NCBI GenBank assembly: GCA_039028975.1
Contig: JBCCHB010000019.1
Location: 70,709-134,708 of the forward strand
Length of the DNA: 64,000 nucleotides
Direction of reading: 5' to 3'
Origin: JAHBNG01 sp039028975
Lineage (GTDB): Bacteria > Chloroflexota > Anaerolineae > Caldilineales > Caldilineaceae
Shown here: in pieces, positions 53,536 through 62,987 of the stretch
Layout: each line of letters begins with the position of its first letter
Position numbering within the stretch: position 1 is the first letter of the stretch
Notes under the pieces: generated by a model
What the model was told of the DNA's origin: nothing
The model's input: only the letters and a program-made list of their open reading frames with translations
The model's database searches: none
Position numbers and translations under genes: made by a program

Positions 53536-54996
53536 TTAAGCCATCACCTTATCTGCTGCCACGCCTTCAGTCTGATCTTTTTCCCCAATAAAGAAACGTT
53601 TGGCTTGAGCGATGGTGTTGGGCAGATTGGTCCAGTTCTCCTTAAAGGTCATCTTCTCCCAGACGCGCTCTGGCCGATAAAGATAGAAGCGTCGATAGGC
53701 TTCCCGCCACTTTTGGATAACGAGATCTGGGTCGTAATCCTTGTTCATGGTAAAGCGGGCTTTCTGTTCGTGGATTGCATAATCTCCCCAGCTATCGGCA
53801 AAGACTTGGCCGCCCTCCTGAATCATGTCATACATGGCTGTACCAGGGAAGGGGGCTGCCAGCAGGAAGTTGGCCAATTTGGGGTCCAGTTCCAGCGCCA
53901 ACTGAATGGTCTTCTCCATAGTCTCTTCGGTGTCGCCCGGCATGCCAAATATGAAGAAGCCCATGGTCTGAAGACCAGCAGCTTTGGCATTCTTAAATGC
54001 CTCCCGCACCATATTCACGGTCTGCCCTTTTTGGATGACATTGCGCAGCATCTGCTCATCACCATTTTCTACGCCAAAGCCAACCCGCTTGCAACCAGCT
54101 GCCTTCATTAACTGATATAGCTCCAAATCGCCGTGGTTGACCTTCATACCGTGGACGGTTGTCCAGGGAACCGTATTCAACCCTTCTTCAACCAAGCGGC
54201 GACAGATCTCTTTGGCACGAGGCAGCTTTAGATTCCAGATATCATCGGTGAGGCCAATTTCAGTGGCCCCTAGCCCATTGACTAGCCATTTCCACTCCTG
54301 AACCACGCTCTCGACAGAGCGGGCGCGCCATGTATCACCCGTTACTGGCTTAGAGCAGAAGGTACACTTGTAAGGACATCCCCGACTGGTCAAAATGGTG
54401 AAACTACGGGCATTCGGATCCAATCCATCAGTCAAGGGCTGCAAATTGGCGTAGCGATCAATCTTAAAGAGATCATGGGCAGGGAAGGGGAGCGCGTCCA
54501 AATCTGGGATCATAGGGCTTTCGGGGCTGGCTACAATCTCATCCTCACGGCGGAAGTGAATACCAGGAAGAACACCGGGTTGCTTTCCCGCCTCCAGCAC
54601 ATTGACTAATTCCAAAAAGCTGTATTCCGACTCTCCTTTAAAGACGTAATCTACATACTCGTGATGAGGCGCTTCCAACGACTCATAGGGCATGATGGTG
54701 AGATGGGGCCCACCCAGAACAACCGTTAATCCCTTTTGCTTACAGAGCTGGGCCATTTCCCAAGCATCCTGGATTAAGGGCGTTGTGGCCGTAATACCGA
54801 TCAGGTCATAGGGGCGGCCTTGCTCTTCAGCCCGCTCAATATAATAATCAACCTCTACATCTTCGACAGCCGCGTCAAAGATCAGTACATCATGACCACC
54901 TTCGCGCAGGACAGCAGCTAAGTATCCAATACCCAGAGGAATATGTTTGCGTGAACTCCAGACTTTCGCCTCTGGACTGGCAAGAATAATACGCAT
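53536..54996 (-). CDS. B12-binding-domain radical SAM protein (second of tandem pair)
   Basis: A 486-residue enzyme. Residues ~1-130 form a cobalamin-binding-type Rossmann domain, and the radical SAM core carries the cluster motif SRGCPYKCTFCSKP (Cys-x3-Cys-x2-Cys). A late NFLLAAPFPGTAMYD and FRRFYLYRP-like tail match the BchE/hopanoid-methylase-like group. I start at ATG 54994-54996, which overlaps the upstream gene's TAA (TAATG); the longer frame to 55101 lies inside that gene. The product (methylation, cyclisation or carbon insertion) is unknown. Confidence 0.88.
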   Translation of the reverse strand: MRIILASPEAKVWSSRKHIPLGIGYLAAVLREGGHDVLIFDAAVEDVEVDYYIERAEEQGRPYDLIGITATTPLIQDAWEMAQLCKQKGLTVVLGGPHLTIMPYESLEAPHHEYVDYVFKGESEYSFLELVNVLEAGKQPGVLPGIHFRREDEIVASPESPMIPDLDALPFPAHDLFKIDRYANLQPLTDGLDPNARSFTILTSRGCPYKCTFCSKPVTGDTWRARSVESVVQEWKWLVNGLGATEIGLTDDIWNLKLPRAKEICRRLVEEGLNTVPWTTVHGMKVNHGDLELYQLMKAAGCKRVGFGVENGDEQMLRNVIQKGQTVNMVREAFKNAKAAGLQTMGFFIFGMPGDTEETMEKTIQLALELDPKLANFLLAAPFPGTAMYDMIQEGGQVFADSWGDYAIHEQKARFTMNKDYDPDLVIQKWREAYRRFYLYRPERVWEKMTFKENWTNLPNTIAQAKRFFIGEKDQTEGVAADKVMA

Positions 54997-56486
54997 TAAA
55001 TGGCCCCTTCGGCTTCGATGGCTTTGCGCAATCCAGCCTTCTCTTTCTTCGGGAGGAAGGTGCGGAGTGCAATCCGCACATTGCGCGGCAGGTTCATCCA
55101 AAAATCGACCGTCTTCAAACGACGAATAATCGGTGAAGGGCGCAGATAGTACTGGCGGTAGGCTTTGCGATACATCTCTTCCACCAATTCAGCCGTCATT
55201 TCACCCATCTCATAGCGGGCCTTCTGCTCAAAGAAGACGTAATCTTCCCAATCGTTGATGAGAAAGCGTCCCTGGCGTTTAACGATTTCATAGACCTTGG
55301 TACCAGGGTACGGCGTCATCATAGAGAAGTTGGCAATCAGCGGATCGAGTTCAATGGCAAAATCGATGGTCCGCTGCATTGTCTCCTTTGTTTCACCAGG
55401 CAAGCCGATAATCAAAAAGGCGATGGTCTCCAGACCTATCTCTTGGGCGTTTTTGAAGGCCCAACGGATGGTATCGTGATCGACCTTTTTGTCAATAGTC
55501 TTAAGAATCTCCTCATCCCCCGTTTCTACCCCAAAGGCTGTACGCTTGAGGCCCGCTTGCTTAAGAAGCGTAAGCAGCTCTTTGCTGGCCAAGTTTGCCC
55601 GAATGCCGTTGACGAAAATCCAAGGCACATGGTTCAGATTGTTCTCAACAAGCATGTGGCCCAGCTCTTCCATGCGTTTGACCCGAATATTGGCGCTATC
55701 ATCTAGGATACCAATCTCCTGGGCACCCATATCTTCCACCAAATGCTTCCACTCGGCGATAACGCTCTCTGGACTGCGGCTTCGCCACTTAATGGGCATG
55801 ATGCTTTGGCTACAGAAGGTGCATCGATAAGGGCAACCTCGACTGGTGAGGATGCTAAAGCTGCGGGCACCGTCTACATTGTCAGTTGCGGGCTGGAGAT
55901 TCGTGTAGTGTTCCATCTTGAAGAGATGGTATGCAGGCCATGGTAAGCTATCAAGATCGGCGATGGGCGTACGATCTAGGTTGTTGTGAATCTGGCCATC
56001 ACTGGTTTTCCACGTAATGCCCATGCAGTCATCGAAGACTTCATTCTCAGAGTGCATAAACGCTTGAGTAGAGTAGGCGGGTTGATCTGCTAAAAATGTT
56101 TCGAGCCGTTGGCTAATGTCTATCCACGCATCCTCACCTTCGCCACGTACCACAATATCAATGTAGGGTTTTTCACAGCTTTCTTCTGGCAGGACGCTGA
56201 CATGGGGCCCCCCCAAAACAATGGGACAATCATAGACCTCTTTGATGGCTTTTGCTGTACGCCATGCTTGCTTGACCTGAGGTGTGTTGGCTGTGATGCC
56301 GACGAGGTGCGGCTGCCACTCCTGCACAAATTCAGTGATTGGCTTTTGCTCTACATCACAATCATAGATGATGACCTCATCACCGCGTTTTTCACTCACG
56401 GCTGCTAAATATGCTAGCCCCAAGTGGGGTGTGGTGCGGGTATCAATGGGCAGACGAAACTTTGGATTGACTAAGAGAACTCTCAT
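54996..56486 (-). CDS. B12-binding-domain radical SAM protein (first of tandem pair)
   Basis: A 496-residue paralog of the next gene. It has a B12-binding-type domain (LGLAYLAAVSEKRGDEV, VGITANTPQVKQAW, VLGGPHVSVLPEE) and a radical SAM core with SRGCPYRCTFCSQSI. The C-terminal helical part (PTPGTKVYEIVKRQG-like) matches its partner. Each needs a [4Fe-4S] cluster. The operon's promoter overlaps a long palindrome (56582-56609) shared with the SufR-like gene, so it is probably controlled by Fe-S status. Confidence 0.88.
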   Translation of the reverse strand: MRVLLVNPKFRLPIDTRTTPHLGLAYLAAVSEKRGDEVIIYDCDVEQKPITEFVQEWQPHLVGITANTPQVKQAWRTAKAIKEVYDCPIVLGGPHVSVLPEESCEKPYIDIVVRGEGEDAWIDISQRLETFLADQPAYSTQAFMHSENEVFDDCMGITWKTSDGQIHNNLDRTPIADLDSLPWPAYHLFKMEHYTNLQPATDNVDGARSFSILTSRGCPYRCTFCSQSIMPIKWRSRSPESVIAEWKHLVEDMGAQEIGILDDSANIRVKRMEELGHMLVENNLNHVPWIFVNGIRANLASKELLTLLKQAGLKRTAFGVETGDEEILKTIDKKVDHDTIRWAFKNAQEIGLETIAFLIIGLPGETKETMQRTIDFAIELDPLIANFSMMTPYPGTKVYEIVKRQGRFLINDWEDYVFFEQKARYEMGEMTAELVEEMYRKAYRQYYLRPSPIIRRLKTVDFWMNLPRNVRIALRTFLPKKEKAGLRKAIEAEGAI

Positions 56487-56553
56487 TATCCCTCCTGCGG
56501 AACAACCAAGCTATTCACGCAAATTGATTAATTTATGCTGAAATGATTTGCCG

Positions 56554-56583
56554 ATTATATCATGCCCAATACGCCAAGGGCAA
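56554..56583 (-). promoter_or_regulatory. promoter of the tandem radical SAM operon
   Basis: On the minus strand TTGCCC (56578-56583) and TATAAT (56554-56559) are 18 bp apart. The predicted start gives a leader of about 60 nt. The -35 edge overlaps the palindrome at 56582-56609. Confidence 0.65.
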
Positions 56584-56609
56584 TTATTATCAAATATTTG
56601 ATAATAATT
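56582..56609. promoter_or_regulatory. 28-bp perfect palindromic operator, Fe-S regulon candidate
   Basis: The half-site is AATTATTATCAAAT, repeated in exact inverse. The right half, read toward the gene, runs ATTTGATAATAATTG into the -35 box. A close relative overlaps the -35 box of the SufR-like gene (60479-60503). The rest of the 56487-56824 gap shows no gene. Confidence 0.7.
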
Positions 56610-56824
56610 ATATTCAGCCGTGTTCGGTTTCTTGGGCAGGCACCAGTCTACAATACTACAATAAGACTATGAAATTTAACGCAGCGTTCATATTGACTGA
56701 TTAGGAACTGTCATATAGGAAAAACTTAACAAATGAGTCAAGTTTTCACTGAACCAACAGAAAATCCGCATTCATCCTGACCCGTCCGCGTCCCATTTTC
56801 TTGTCGGTTTGAGGCGTAGCTTCA

Positions 56825-57181
56825 CTAGTAAGTACCGATAGAGGGATCAACTTCATTCGCCCAAGCATCGATTCCACCATCCATACTCTTTACATTTGTC
56901 CACCCTTGTTGCATGAACCACATGGTGGCTTGAGCACTACGCATTCCGTGATGACAGAAGATCACAACCTCCTGTTCTTTATCAGAAAGTGTTTCTGGAA
57001 TTGATTCTAGTTGGCGAGCGGCAAGTTCGCTAAGAGGCAACATCACAACATCATCTCCAGAAATACGGACACCATACTCTTGGGCTTCACGAACGTCGAC
57101 AAGGAGCTGAGGCTCAGCAGCAATACGCTTCTGATTGACCTCTTGCACACTTACTTCAGGCGCGCCAAATGGATTGGGCAT
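56825..57181 (-). CDS. rhodanese-like domain protein
   Basis: A 118-residue single-domain rhodanese. The active-site loop is VIFCHHGMRSAQ with the persulfide-forming Cys76. It is similar to sulfurtransferase proteins that carry sulfane sulfur. Its position beside NifU, ErpA and MoaA suggests it supplies sulfur for Fe-S or molybdenum-cofactor assembly. Confidence 0.88.
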   Translation of the reverse strand: MPNPFGAPEVSVQEVNQKRIAAEPQLLVDVREAQEYGVRISGDDVVMLPLSELAARQLESIPETLSDKEQEVVIFCHHGMRSAQATMWFMQQGWTNVKSMDGGIDAWANEVDPSIGTY

Positions 57182-57238
57182 GATTCAGACCTCATCTTAT
57201 TTTAGGCGTCATTCTATTTTGGTTTGTGGGGGAGTCGA

Positions 57239-57547
57239 TCAAACGTCGGACGGAGCAGTCCGATTATATAGTGCGGAAATATCGATATCAGTAATGGCAT
57301 TGATACCAGTGATCTCCTCAAAATTCTCTTTGAGCAGTCGCTGAATGCCAAGCTTCATAGTCAGCAGGCTAATGGGGCAGTCGATGCAGGCGCCCAACAT
57401 CTTTACATGGGCAATCCCTTGTTCATCCACCTCAAGAATTTCAACGTCTCCACCATCCATGTAGAGAGTAGGGCGATATCCATCTAGCACAGTCTGGATA
57501 CGGGTTTCTAATGATTCTGCTGTAGAAGTGGAAGTAACATTATTCAT
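57239..57547 (-). CDS. NifU-family Fe-S scaffold protein (C-terminal domain type)
   Basis: A 102-residue protein equivalent to the C-terminal domain of NifU/NfuA. The cluster-binding Cys54 and Cys57 are in GACIDCPIS, and DGGDVEILEVDEQG is the usual preceding block. It probably holds and transfers [4Fe-4S] or [2Fe-2S] clusters. It is 57 bp from the rhodanese gene. Confidence 0.9.
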   Translation of the reverse strand: MNNVTSTSTAESLETRIQTVLDGYRPTLYMDGGDVEILEVDEQGIAHVKMLGACIDCPISLLTMKLGIQRLLKENFEEITGINAITDIDISALYNRTAPSDV

Positions 57548-57872
57548 ATAAATAAATATCTATCTTACCAACTGTTATAAATCGCTTAGTAACCGTGCAG
57601 AAACAACTTGTGGATTTGTAACGTAGGCATCTTGCCTGTGACAGGTGCAGACAACGAACCTGCATTACAAATAAATCCTGCTACAATTTAACAACTTAAT
57701 TTTGAACGATTACTTGGGCAACTCACCAAGCCTTTTCAGAAAGCTTTTGGCCTATTTCTCCGCAAAATTGAGTCTGCAAAGTTGCGCATTACCGAAGTTA
57801 ATGAAGCGAGTGGATAGTGGGCGGGGCGGCTGCCTACTATCCACTCAGCATGACAATACATTCAACCTTCGT
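57548..57872. other. gene-free interval with a terminator-like hairpin
   Basis: 325 bp between NifU and ErpA-like genes. GAGTGGATAGTGGGC (57808-57822) pairs with 57832-57846 (one G-U pair), a 15-bp stem with a 9-nt GC-rich loop, likely ending the ErpA transcript although no T-run follows. A second small hairpin (AGGCATCTTGCCT) is near 57627-57640. Confidence 0.5.
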
Positions 57873-58271
57873 TTAGTGTCCGCAGCTCTGGGGCATTGCC
57901 TCACCAGTGTGGCTTTCTGTTGTGCGGAAGCTACTGCCGCAACCACAAGAGCTAACCGCATTTGGGTTTTCAATATTGAAGCCACCACCCATTAAGCTAT
58001 CTTGATAATCAATGCTGGCACCTTTTACATAAAAAAGGCTGGTGGGATCAACGAGGACTTTCATGCCATGCTCCTCATGAACCAGATCATCCTCACCAAC
58101 ATTATCATCAAAGGTCATACCGTACTGCATACCACCGCAGCCGCCGCCCTTTACAAAGACACGCAGGCCATGAGTCTCTTTCAACCCCTTCTGATCCAAT
58201 ATTGTTCCTAGCTTTTCTGCCGCGTTGGCCGTCAAAGTGATGGTTGCATCCTCAATCATTACGGATTCCAT
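57873..58271 (-). CDS. HesB/IscA/ErpA-family Fe-S cluster insertion protein
   Basis: A 132-residue A-type carrier. The three cluster-binding cysteines are Cys45 (GGGCGG), Cys109 and Cys111 (SCGCGSSF). Like ErpA it delivers clusters to target enzymes. A short tail with a further Cys130 extends past the usual ending (ESHTGEAMPQSCGH). AAGGAG precedes the ATG by 8 nt. It is upstream of NifU and downstream of MoaA, both Fe-S-related. Confidence 0.9.
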   Translation of the reverse strand: MESVMIEDATITLTANAAEKLGTILDQKGLKETHGLRVFVKGGGCGGMQYGMTFDDNVGEDDLVHEEHGMKVLVDPTSLFYVKGASIDYQDSLMGGGFNIENPNAVSSCGCGSSFRTTESHTGEAMPQSCGH

Positions 58272-58365
58272 TTTCTATGCTCCTTAAATCTACTGGGTGT
58301 TGTCACACCCGAATCTATAGTGTGTACGTAAGATCGTTTGTTGTGAAATGCTAAGAATTTTCGGC

Positions 58366-59493
58366 TTAGCCGCCGATCTGATTCATGACCCGATCTTTTG
58401 CAAAGACCCCATCTGCCAAACTATGCCCCCAGGGCTTGTGGTAAGAGCCATCCCGCATTAACGTGCGCATCTCCTCAAAAGAGGCCCCATCGCGTAGTGG
58501 CGTTAAGAGATCCACCTCATCATCCCTCAGCAGACAGAGACGCAACTTGCCATCAGGCGTCAGCCGTACCCGACCACAACCCTGGCAAAATGGCTCGGTG
58601 ACGCTGCTAATAAAGCCCAATGTCCCAACTGCTCCCCGTATGCGAAATGGACGGCTCGGATCCAGGAAATCATAACTTGCTTCTTCTAATGGTCCAAAGA
58701 CCGCCTCAACCTTTTGGCGCATCTCTTCAAAGGTGACCACATTGCTCTGCTGAAAATCATTGACTTCACCAAAGGGCATCATCTCGATAAAGCGCATATC
58801 CAGATCTTGGTCCACGGTTAAACGAGCCAGATCAATCATGTCCTCTTCGTTAAAGTTGCGGACCACAACAGAGTTGAGTTTGATGGGCGTCATGCCTGCT
58901 TCCCTTGCAGCATCAATGCCACGCCAAACGTCTTCAATATGGCCCCATCGGGTAATGCGATGAAACTTCTCTGGATCCAGCGTATCGATGCTAATATTCA
59001 CCCGCGAGAGACCCGCTTGTGCAAGCGGCTTTGCTAGCTTATCTAGCAAAATCGCATTTGTGGTCATGGCCAGATCATCTACACCGGGAGTCTCTGCAAT
59101 TTGGCGTACCAAGTCCACGATGCCAGGACGAATCGTCGGCTCTCCACCCGTCAGGCGGATCTTGTTAACACCTAATGATGCCCCAACCTTAACCAAGTAG
59201 AGAATCTCGTCATCAGACATGAGCTCTTCCTTGGGACGAAACTGCATCTTTTCTGGCATACAGTAAACGCAGCGCAAGTTACAAGCATCCGTCAAGCTAA
59301 TCCGCATGTAGTGAATGCGGCGGCCATAACTATCGTATGTCTGCTCAATTGGATAGCTATCCGGCGGTGGTTCGGTTACAATCGATCCATAACGATTGCG
59401 TTCCCGTTTTGACGTTGCAAGATGCTCGTTTTTTTGGTGTATAAGCTGGCCAACAGGCTGGTCAAAACCAATAATTGATTGTGCAGGCTTCAT
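58366..59493 (-). CDS. moaA: GTP 3',8-cyclase MoaA (molybdenum cofactor biosynthesis)
   Basis: A 375-residue radical SAM enzyme that rearranges GTP for molybdopterin synthesis. The first cluster motif is CNLRCVYC (Cys71, 75, 78), the second is in FCQGCGRVRL and LCLL, and the chain ends in NQIGG, the conserved C-terminal double glycine. A ~50-residue N-terminal extension precedes the usual start, so the true start may be internal. It follows the SufR-like gene by 21 bp. Confidence 0.93.
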   Translation of the reverse strand: MKPAQSIIGFDQPVGQLIHQKNEHLATSKRERNRYGSIVTEPPPDSYPIEQTYDSYGRRIHYMRISLTDACNLRCVYCMPEKMQFRPKEELMSDDEILYLVKVGASLGVNKIRLTGGEPTIRPGIVDLVRQIAETPGVDDLAMTTNAILLDKLAKPLAQAGLSRVNISIDTLDPEKFHRITRWGHIEDVWRGIDAAREAGMTPIKLNSVVVRNFNEEDMIDLARLTVDQDLDMRFIEMMPFGEVNDFQQSNVVTFEEMRQKVEAVFGPLEEASYDFLDPSRPFRIRGAVGTLGFISSVTEPFCQGCGRVRLTPDGKLRLCLLRDDEVDLLTPLRDGASFEEMRTLMRDGSYHKPWGHSLADGVFAKDRVMNQIGG

Positions 59494-59514
59494 GCGGTTT
59501 CGTGTACCAAATCC

Positions 59515-60255
59515 TTATGGGTATTCGTTGCGATGGCTGATTGCCATTTCATTTTCTAACGCTTTTGTCGCCCGATGCGTACCTGATTCTACCTCTTTGT
59601 CATCATTGACAAAATCAGCCAAGGGAATAAAATAGGTACAGCAATGTCCGTCCGTCACCATCGAACGGGTACGCTGGCATTGACAGCCAACCAGCTCATC
59701 AACAAGCATCTGATCCATCATGCAAAGTTCCGGATGTTCGCTGGAGACTCCTAGGTAAGGACAGTTGTGTTTATGCAACAAGTAGCCGGAAAGTTCGTCA
59801 TTGTCAACAGATTCCCAACGAGAAAGATACCCCCTGGCATTGAGGAAGTCGACAATGCGCTCTAGATATTCTTCTGGTGACTCTTTCTCCAAATCTGCTT
59901 TATCTAATCCGTCTAATTCTCCCGCCATTTCTCGAGCTACCGTTTGAAAGGTCTGACAGAGCTGTTCTGGGGGCAGAACTGCTTTTAGTTGGCGAACCAA
60001 ACTTGATGATAGCGCACCAAAGTTATCTGGGAAGTGACTCTCTGCTTCTTCTGTTAAACCATATATCTGTTTGGGCCGCCCAACATTTCCTTCACGTGCA
60101 ACAGTAGCAACACAAATCAGATTATCACCTTGTAAGATATCTAAATGATGACGTACAGAGACAGAGGCCATACCAAGCGCCTTTGCCAGTGTTGAAACAG
60201 TGGCACCATTGTTCTCTTTTAATATATCTAAGATTCGTTTACGTAGCGTATGCAC
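59515..60255 (-). CDS. SufR-like Fe-S-sensing transcriptional regulator
   Basis: A 246-residue regulator. Residues ~1-65 form a winged helix (GATVSTLAKALGMASVSVRHHLDIL, then VGRPKQIYGLT). A C-terminal cysteine cluster follows: Cys165, 178, 191, 193, 205 and 206. The C-x12-C-x12-C spacing resembles the [4Fe-4S]-binding SufR proteins that repress Fe-S assembly operons. The start is GTG at 60255. Its own promoter overlaps an operator also present at the radical SAM operon, which fits autoregulation. Confidence 0.82.
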   Translation of the reverse strand: MHTLRKRILDILKENNGATVSTLAKALGMASVSVRHHLDILQGDNLICVATVAREGNVGRPKQIYGLTEEAESHFPDNFGALSSSLVRQLKAVLPPEQLCQTFQTVAREMAGELDGLDKADLEKESPEEYLERIVDFLNARGYLSRWESVDNDELSGYLLHKHNCPYLGVSSEHPELCMMDQMLVDELVGCQCQRTRSMVTDGHCCTYFIPLADFVNDDKEVESGTHRATKALENEMAISHRNEYP

Positions 60256-60451
60256 AGTAGGTTCTCTGATAGTCCTTTAGCACCCAAATCGCTCTATTCA
60301 TCCTCAAAGCCATTTATTTAAAAATGCTTCCAGCTAATCAGCCATCAGCTAGAGTTTGGCCATATTGTCAGCGTCGATTTTATACTTTTCTATACAAGAA
60401 CAAATTATTGAGACAAATGCTACTTAAGATTCAGGATCAATACTGAGTTAC

Positions 60452-60506
<55 letters not shown>

Positions 60507-60544
60507 ATTATCTGAGTAAGATCCCCTCTAATTGGGTCTGAATT

Positions 60545-60573
60545 TTGTTTGGTTTTGGCTTTGGGAATATGTT
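60545..60573 (+). promoter_or_regulatory. promoter of the HlyD-type adaptor gene
   Basis: TTGTTT (60545-60550) and TATGTT (60568-60573) are 17 bp apart, about 92 bp upstream of the ATG. The SufR-like operator is 42 bp upstream of the -35, so shared control is possible. Confidence 0.45.
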
Positions 60574-60664
60574 AGACTTTTCAGGTAGAGGGAACTGTCA
60601 TCCTGACTACTGGGAACGGAAACTCAGTTGCTTACTATATCTATGATAGGAGACTTTCTATTCG

Positions 60665-62014
60665 ATGCGTACAGAAAAAGCGTGTCCCAATTTACCTGCT
60701 CACTCGTTTCGCCCAATTATGTGGAAATATTCCACTCATCTTATCCGTAGAGCGATTATTATTTGCCTTCTTTTAGGGGTTCTTACAGCCTGTAATTTCC
60801 CTTCCGGTGGGAGTGGTGAGGCTGAGGAGCCACCTGTTGAACTGGAAACGTATCAACCAACGAATCTGAACGAATCTGCTGAAGGGGAGAGCCAATCCTC
60901 AGTGGCTTCAACCAATACCGCATCAAATGTAGAAGAGACGAATGCGACCGCTGGCCAATCCTCGTCAGAGACACCCGCAGTCCAGTCTGATGCACCCGAT
61001 ACCATTCAGCTAATCACTCGAGGCGCATACAATGGCGAAATCGAAGCAGATGAAACCGTCACCATTGTGCCAGAAATTCCCGCAAAAGTGATAGAAATTA
61101 ACGTGGAAGAGGGCGATAAGGTCGTTGTGGGAGAGTTATTGGTTCGCTTAGATAGCTCCCTATTGGACGGCCAACAAGCCCAATCTGTTGCTGGGTTGAA
61201 GGGGGCAAAGGCCCAACTTGATCTTCTCTTTACCTTAGTTGATGATGACAATGTACAGGCTGCTCAAGCTAGTGTGAACGCTGCGGCTACAGCCTACCAA
61301 GAAGCACTTAATGGCCCATCTGCGGAAGACATACAGATTGTCGAGTCACAAGTTAGGCAAGCTGAGGCTGCTGTGCGTACGGCCCAGGCTGCTTATAATG
61401 AAGTCAAAGGTAATCCTCGCATCGCTATGATGCCACAGAGTATGCAGTTAGAGCAGGCTACGCTAGCGCTTGAGGCTGTTCAAGCTCAGTATCAAAAAGT
61501 TCTAGATGGTACACCTGTCGAAACGATTGCTGGCGCTTATGCTCAATTGGTGCAAGCCCAATCCCAATTAAAGAACCTTCAGGAGGGGGCCAAGGAAGAA
61601 CAAATTCTTGCAGCCGAAGCCCAGGTAGAAATGGCCGAAGCAGCGCTTTATTTGAGCACCCTCCAACTAAGCAAGGCGTCCATACCAGCACCAATGGACG
61701 GCATTGTAATCAGTAAAAATGCGACTAGAGGCTCAATGGCATCGCCAGGTGTTCCACTTTTGGTGCTGATGTCAACCGACGTTAACGTAACCATCCCTGT
61801 CGAAGAGAGCCGAATGGCTCAGTTGGCAGTTGGTCAGCCAGCCGTCATACGCGTCAATGCCTACCCCGAACGAGTCTTTGCGGGAGAAATCATCCGCATT
61901 GCACCTCAATTAGAGGCAAGCACCCGCACCGTCAAAGTGACTATCCGGCCCACTGATGATGACGAAAAGCTGCTAGCACCAGGCATGTTTGCTACAGTGG
62001 ATCTGGTAGAGTAG
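60665..62014 (+). CDS. HlyD/MFP-type efflux adaptor lipoprotein
   Basis: A 449-residue membrane-fusion protein. A signal peptide with lipobox ends at LTAC, followed by ~70 disordered residues. The lipoyl-like domain begins ~120 (VIEINVEEGDKVVVGELL). A long Ala/Gln/Glu coiled-coil hairpin spans ~165-310, and a beta-barrel domain follows (SKASIPAPMDGIVISKNATRG, then TRTVKVTIRP). It links an inner-membrane pump, not seen here, to export. AGGAG lies 10 nt before the ATG. Confidence 0.88.
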   Translation: MRTEKACPNLPAHSFRPIMWKYSTHLIRRAIIICLLLGVLTACNFPSGGSGEAEEPPVELETYQPTNLNESAEGESQSSVASTNTASNVEETNATAGQSSSETPAVQSDAPDTIQLITRGAYNGEIEADETVTIVPEIPAKVIEINVEEGDKVVVGELLVRLDSSLLDGQQAQSVAGLKGAKAQLDLLFTLVDDDNVQAAQASVNAAATAYQEALNGPSAEDIQIVESQVRQAEAAVRTAQAAYNEVKGNPRIAMMPQSMQLEQATLALEAVQAQYQKVLDGTPVETIAGAYAQLVQAQSQLKNLQEGAKEEQILAAEAQVEMAEAALYLSTLQLSKASIPAPMDGIVISKNATRGSMASPGVPLLVLMSTDVNVTIPVEESRMAQLAVGQPAVIRVNAYPERVFAGEIIRIAPQLEASTRTVKVTIRPTDDDEKLLAPGMFATVDLVE

Positions 62015-62061
62015 ATGACAAGATGGTGGAGATGAATAAGATCATGGAGATGAGCTGAAAA

Positions 62062-62108
62062 CTCATCCCCTCATCCCCTCATCCCCTCATCCCCTCGTCC
62101 CCTCATCC
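62062..62108. repeat. 8-bp tandem repeat, about six copies
   Basis: The unit CATCCCCT repeats with one substitution (CGTCCCCT). It lies between the convergent adaptor and enoyl-CoA hydratase genes and overlaps the stop codon of the latter. Such short repeats change length easily. Confidence 0.8.
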
Positions 62109-62954
62109 ATTACCATGGTTCCAGATGGGCTGGCGCTTTTCCAAGAAAGCAGAGAAGCCTTCTTGGGCGTCATCAGCCATCATATTACAGGCCATCACTT
62201 CGCCTGCGTAAGCATAAGCTTCCTCTAATCCCATTTCCAGCTGCTTATAGAACATCTCCTTGCCTATGGAGACGGCTACCGCTGACTTGGCCATGATAGC
62301 GTTCGCATAATTGAGTACTGCCTCATCGAGCTGTTTGGCTGGAACTACTCGGTTAATCAGCCCCTGGCGCTCTGCTGTAGCAGCATCAATAAAGTCACCT
62401 GTTAGCAGAAGTTCCATGGCTTGTTTGCGAGAGAGATTGCGGCTAACCGGCACCGCAGGTGTGGAACAAAAGAGACCATACCGGATACCCGACGTCGCAA
62501 AACGAGCTGATTCGGCAGCGACAGCCAAATCACATGCCGCTACCAACTGACAGCCAGCGGCCGTGGCCATGCCCTGCACCTTGGCAATAACCGGTTGAGG
62601 TAGTTGGTTGATACTCATCATCATACGACTACACTGTTGAAAGAGTGTATCATAAAAGTCCTTCTCTGGATGGGAGCGCATCTCTTTTAGATCATGACCA
62701 GCAGAAAAAGCTTTCCCCTTGGCCCCCAGCACCACTACCCGCACTGATGAGTCCGTGGCAATATCATCTAACTCACGTTGAAGGGCCGAAAGCATCTCTG
62801 ATGAAAGCGGGTTGAATTTACCTGGTCGATTTAGAGTCAATTGCGTTATGCCACCCTGATCCTCTCGGATAAGAATAGCTTCTTCTTTTTGCATAACATT
62901 TGCTACAGGACTTTGTACACTGTTTTGTATGGGTGTTTTTACCATGGTATCCAT
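62103..62954 (-). CDS. enoyl-CoA hydratase/isomerase-family protein (ECHDC3-like)
   Basis: A 283-residue crotonase-fold protein. The first oxyanion segment is KAFSAGHDLKEM and the second GMATAAGCQLVAACDLAVA. The usual catalytic glutamate positions are not conserved; in their place SGIRYGLFCSTPAVPVSRNL resembles ECHDC3-type proteins. A conventional hydratase activity is therefore uncertain. The first ~25 residues are variable and the start may be internal (MQKEEAILI). Confidence 0.85.
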   Translation of the reverse strand: MDTMVKTPIQNSVQSPVANVMQKEEAILIREDQGGITQLTLNRPGKFNPLSSEMLSALQRELDDIATDSSVRVVVLGAKGKAFSAGHDLKEMRSHPEKDFYDTLFQQCSRMMMSINQLPQPVIAKVQGMATAAGCQLVAACDLAVAAESARFATSGIRYGLFCSTPAVPVSRNLSRKQAMELLLTGDFIDAATAERQGLINRVVPAKQLDEAVLNYANAIMAKSAVAVSIGKEMFYKQLEMGLEEAYAYAGEVMACNMMADDAQEGFSAFLEKRQPIWNHGNG

Positions 62955-62987
62955 CTGGTTGCCTCACCTTTGTTTGAATTTCTCTTT

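Noticed and set aside
62062..62108. CRISPR-like array
   Set aside because: The 8-bp units are directly joined without spacers, so this is a simple tandem repeat.
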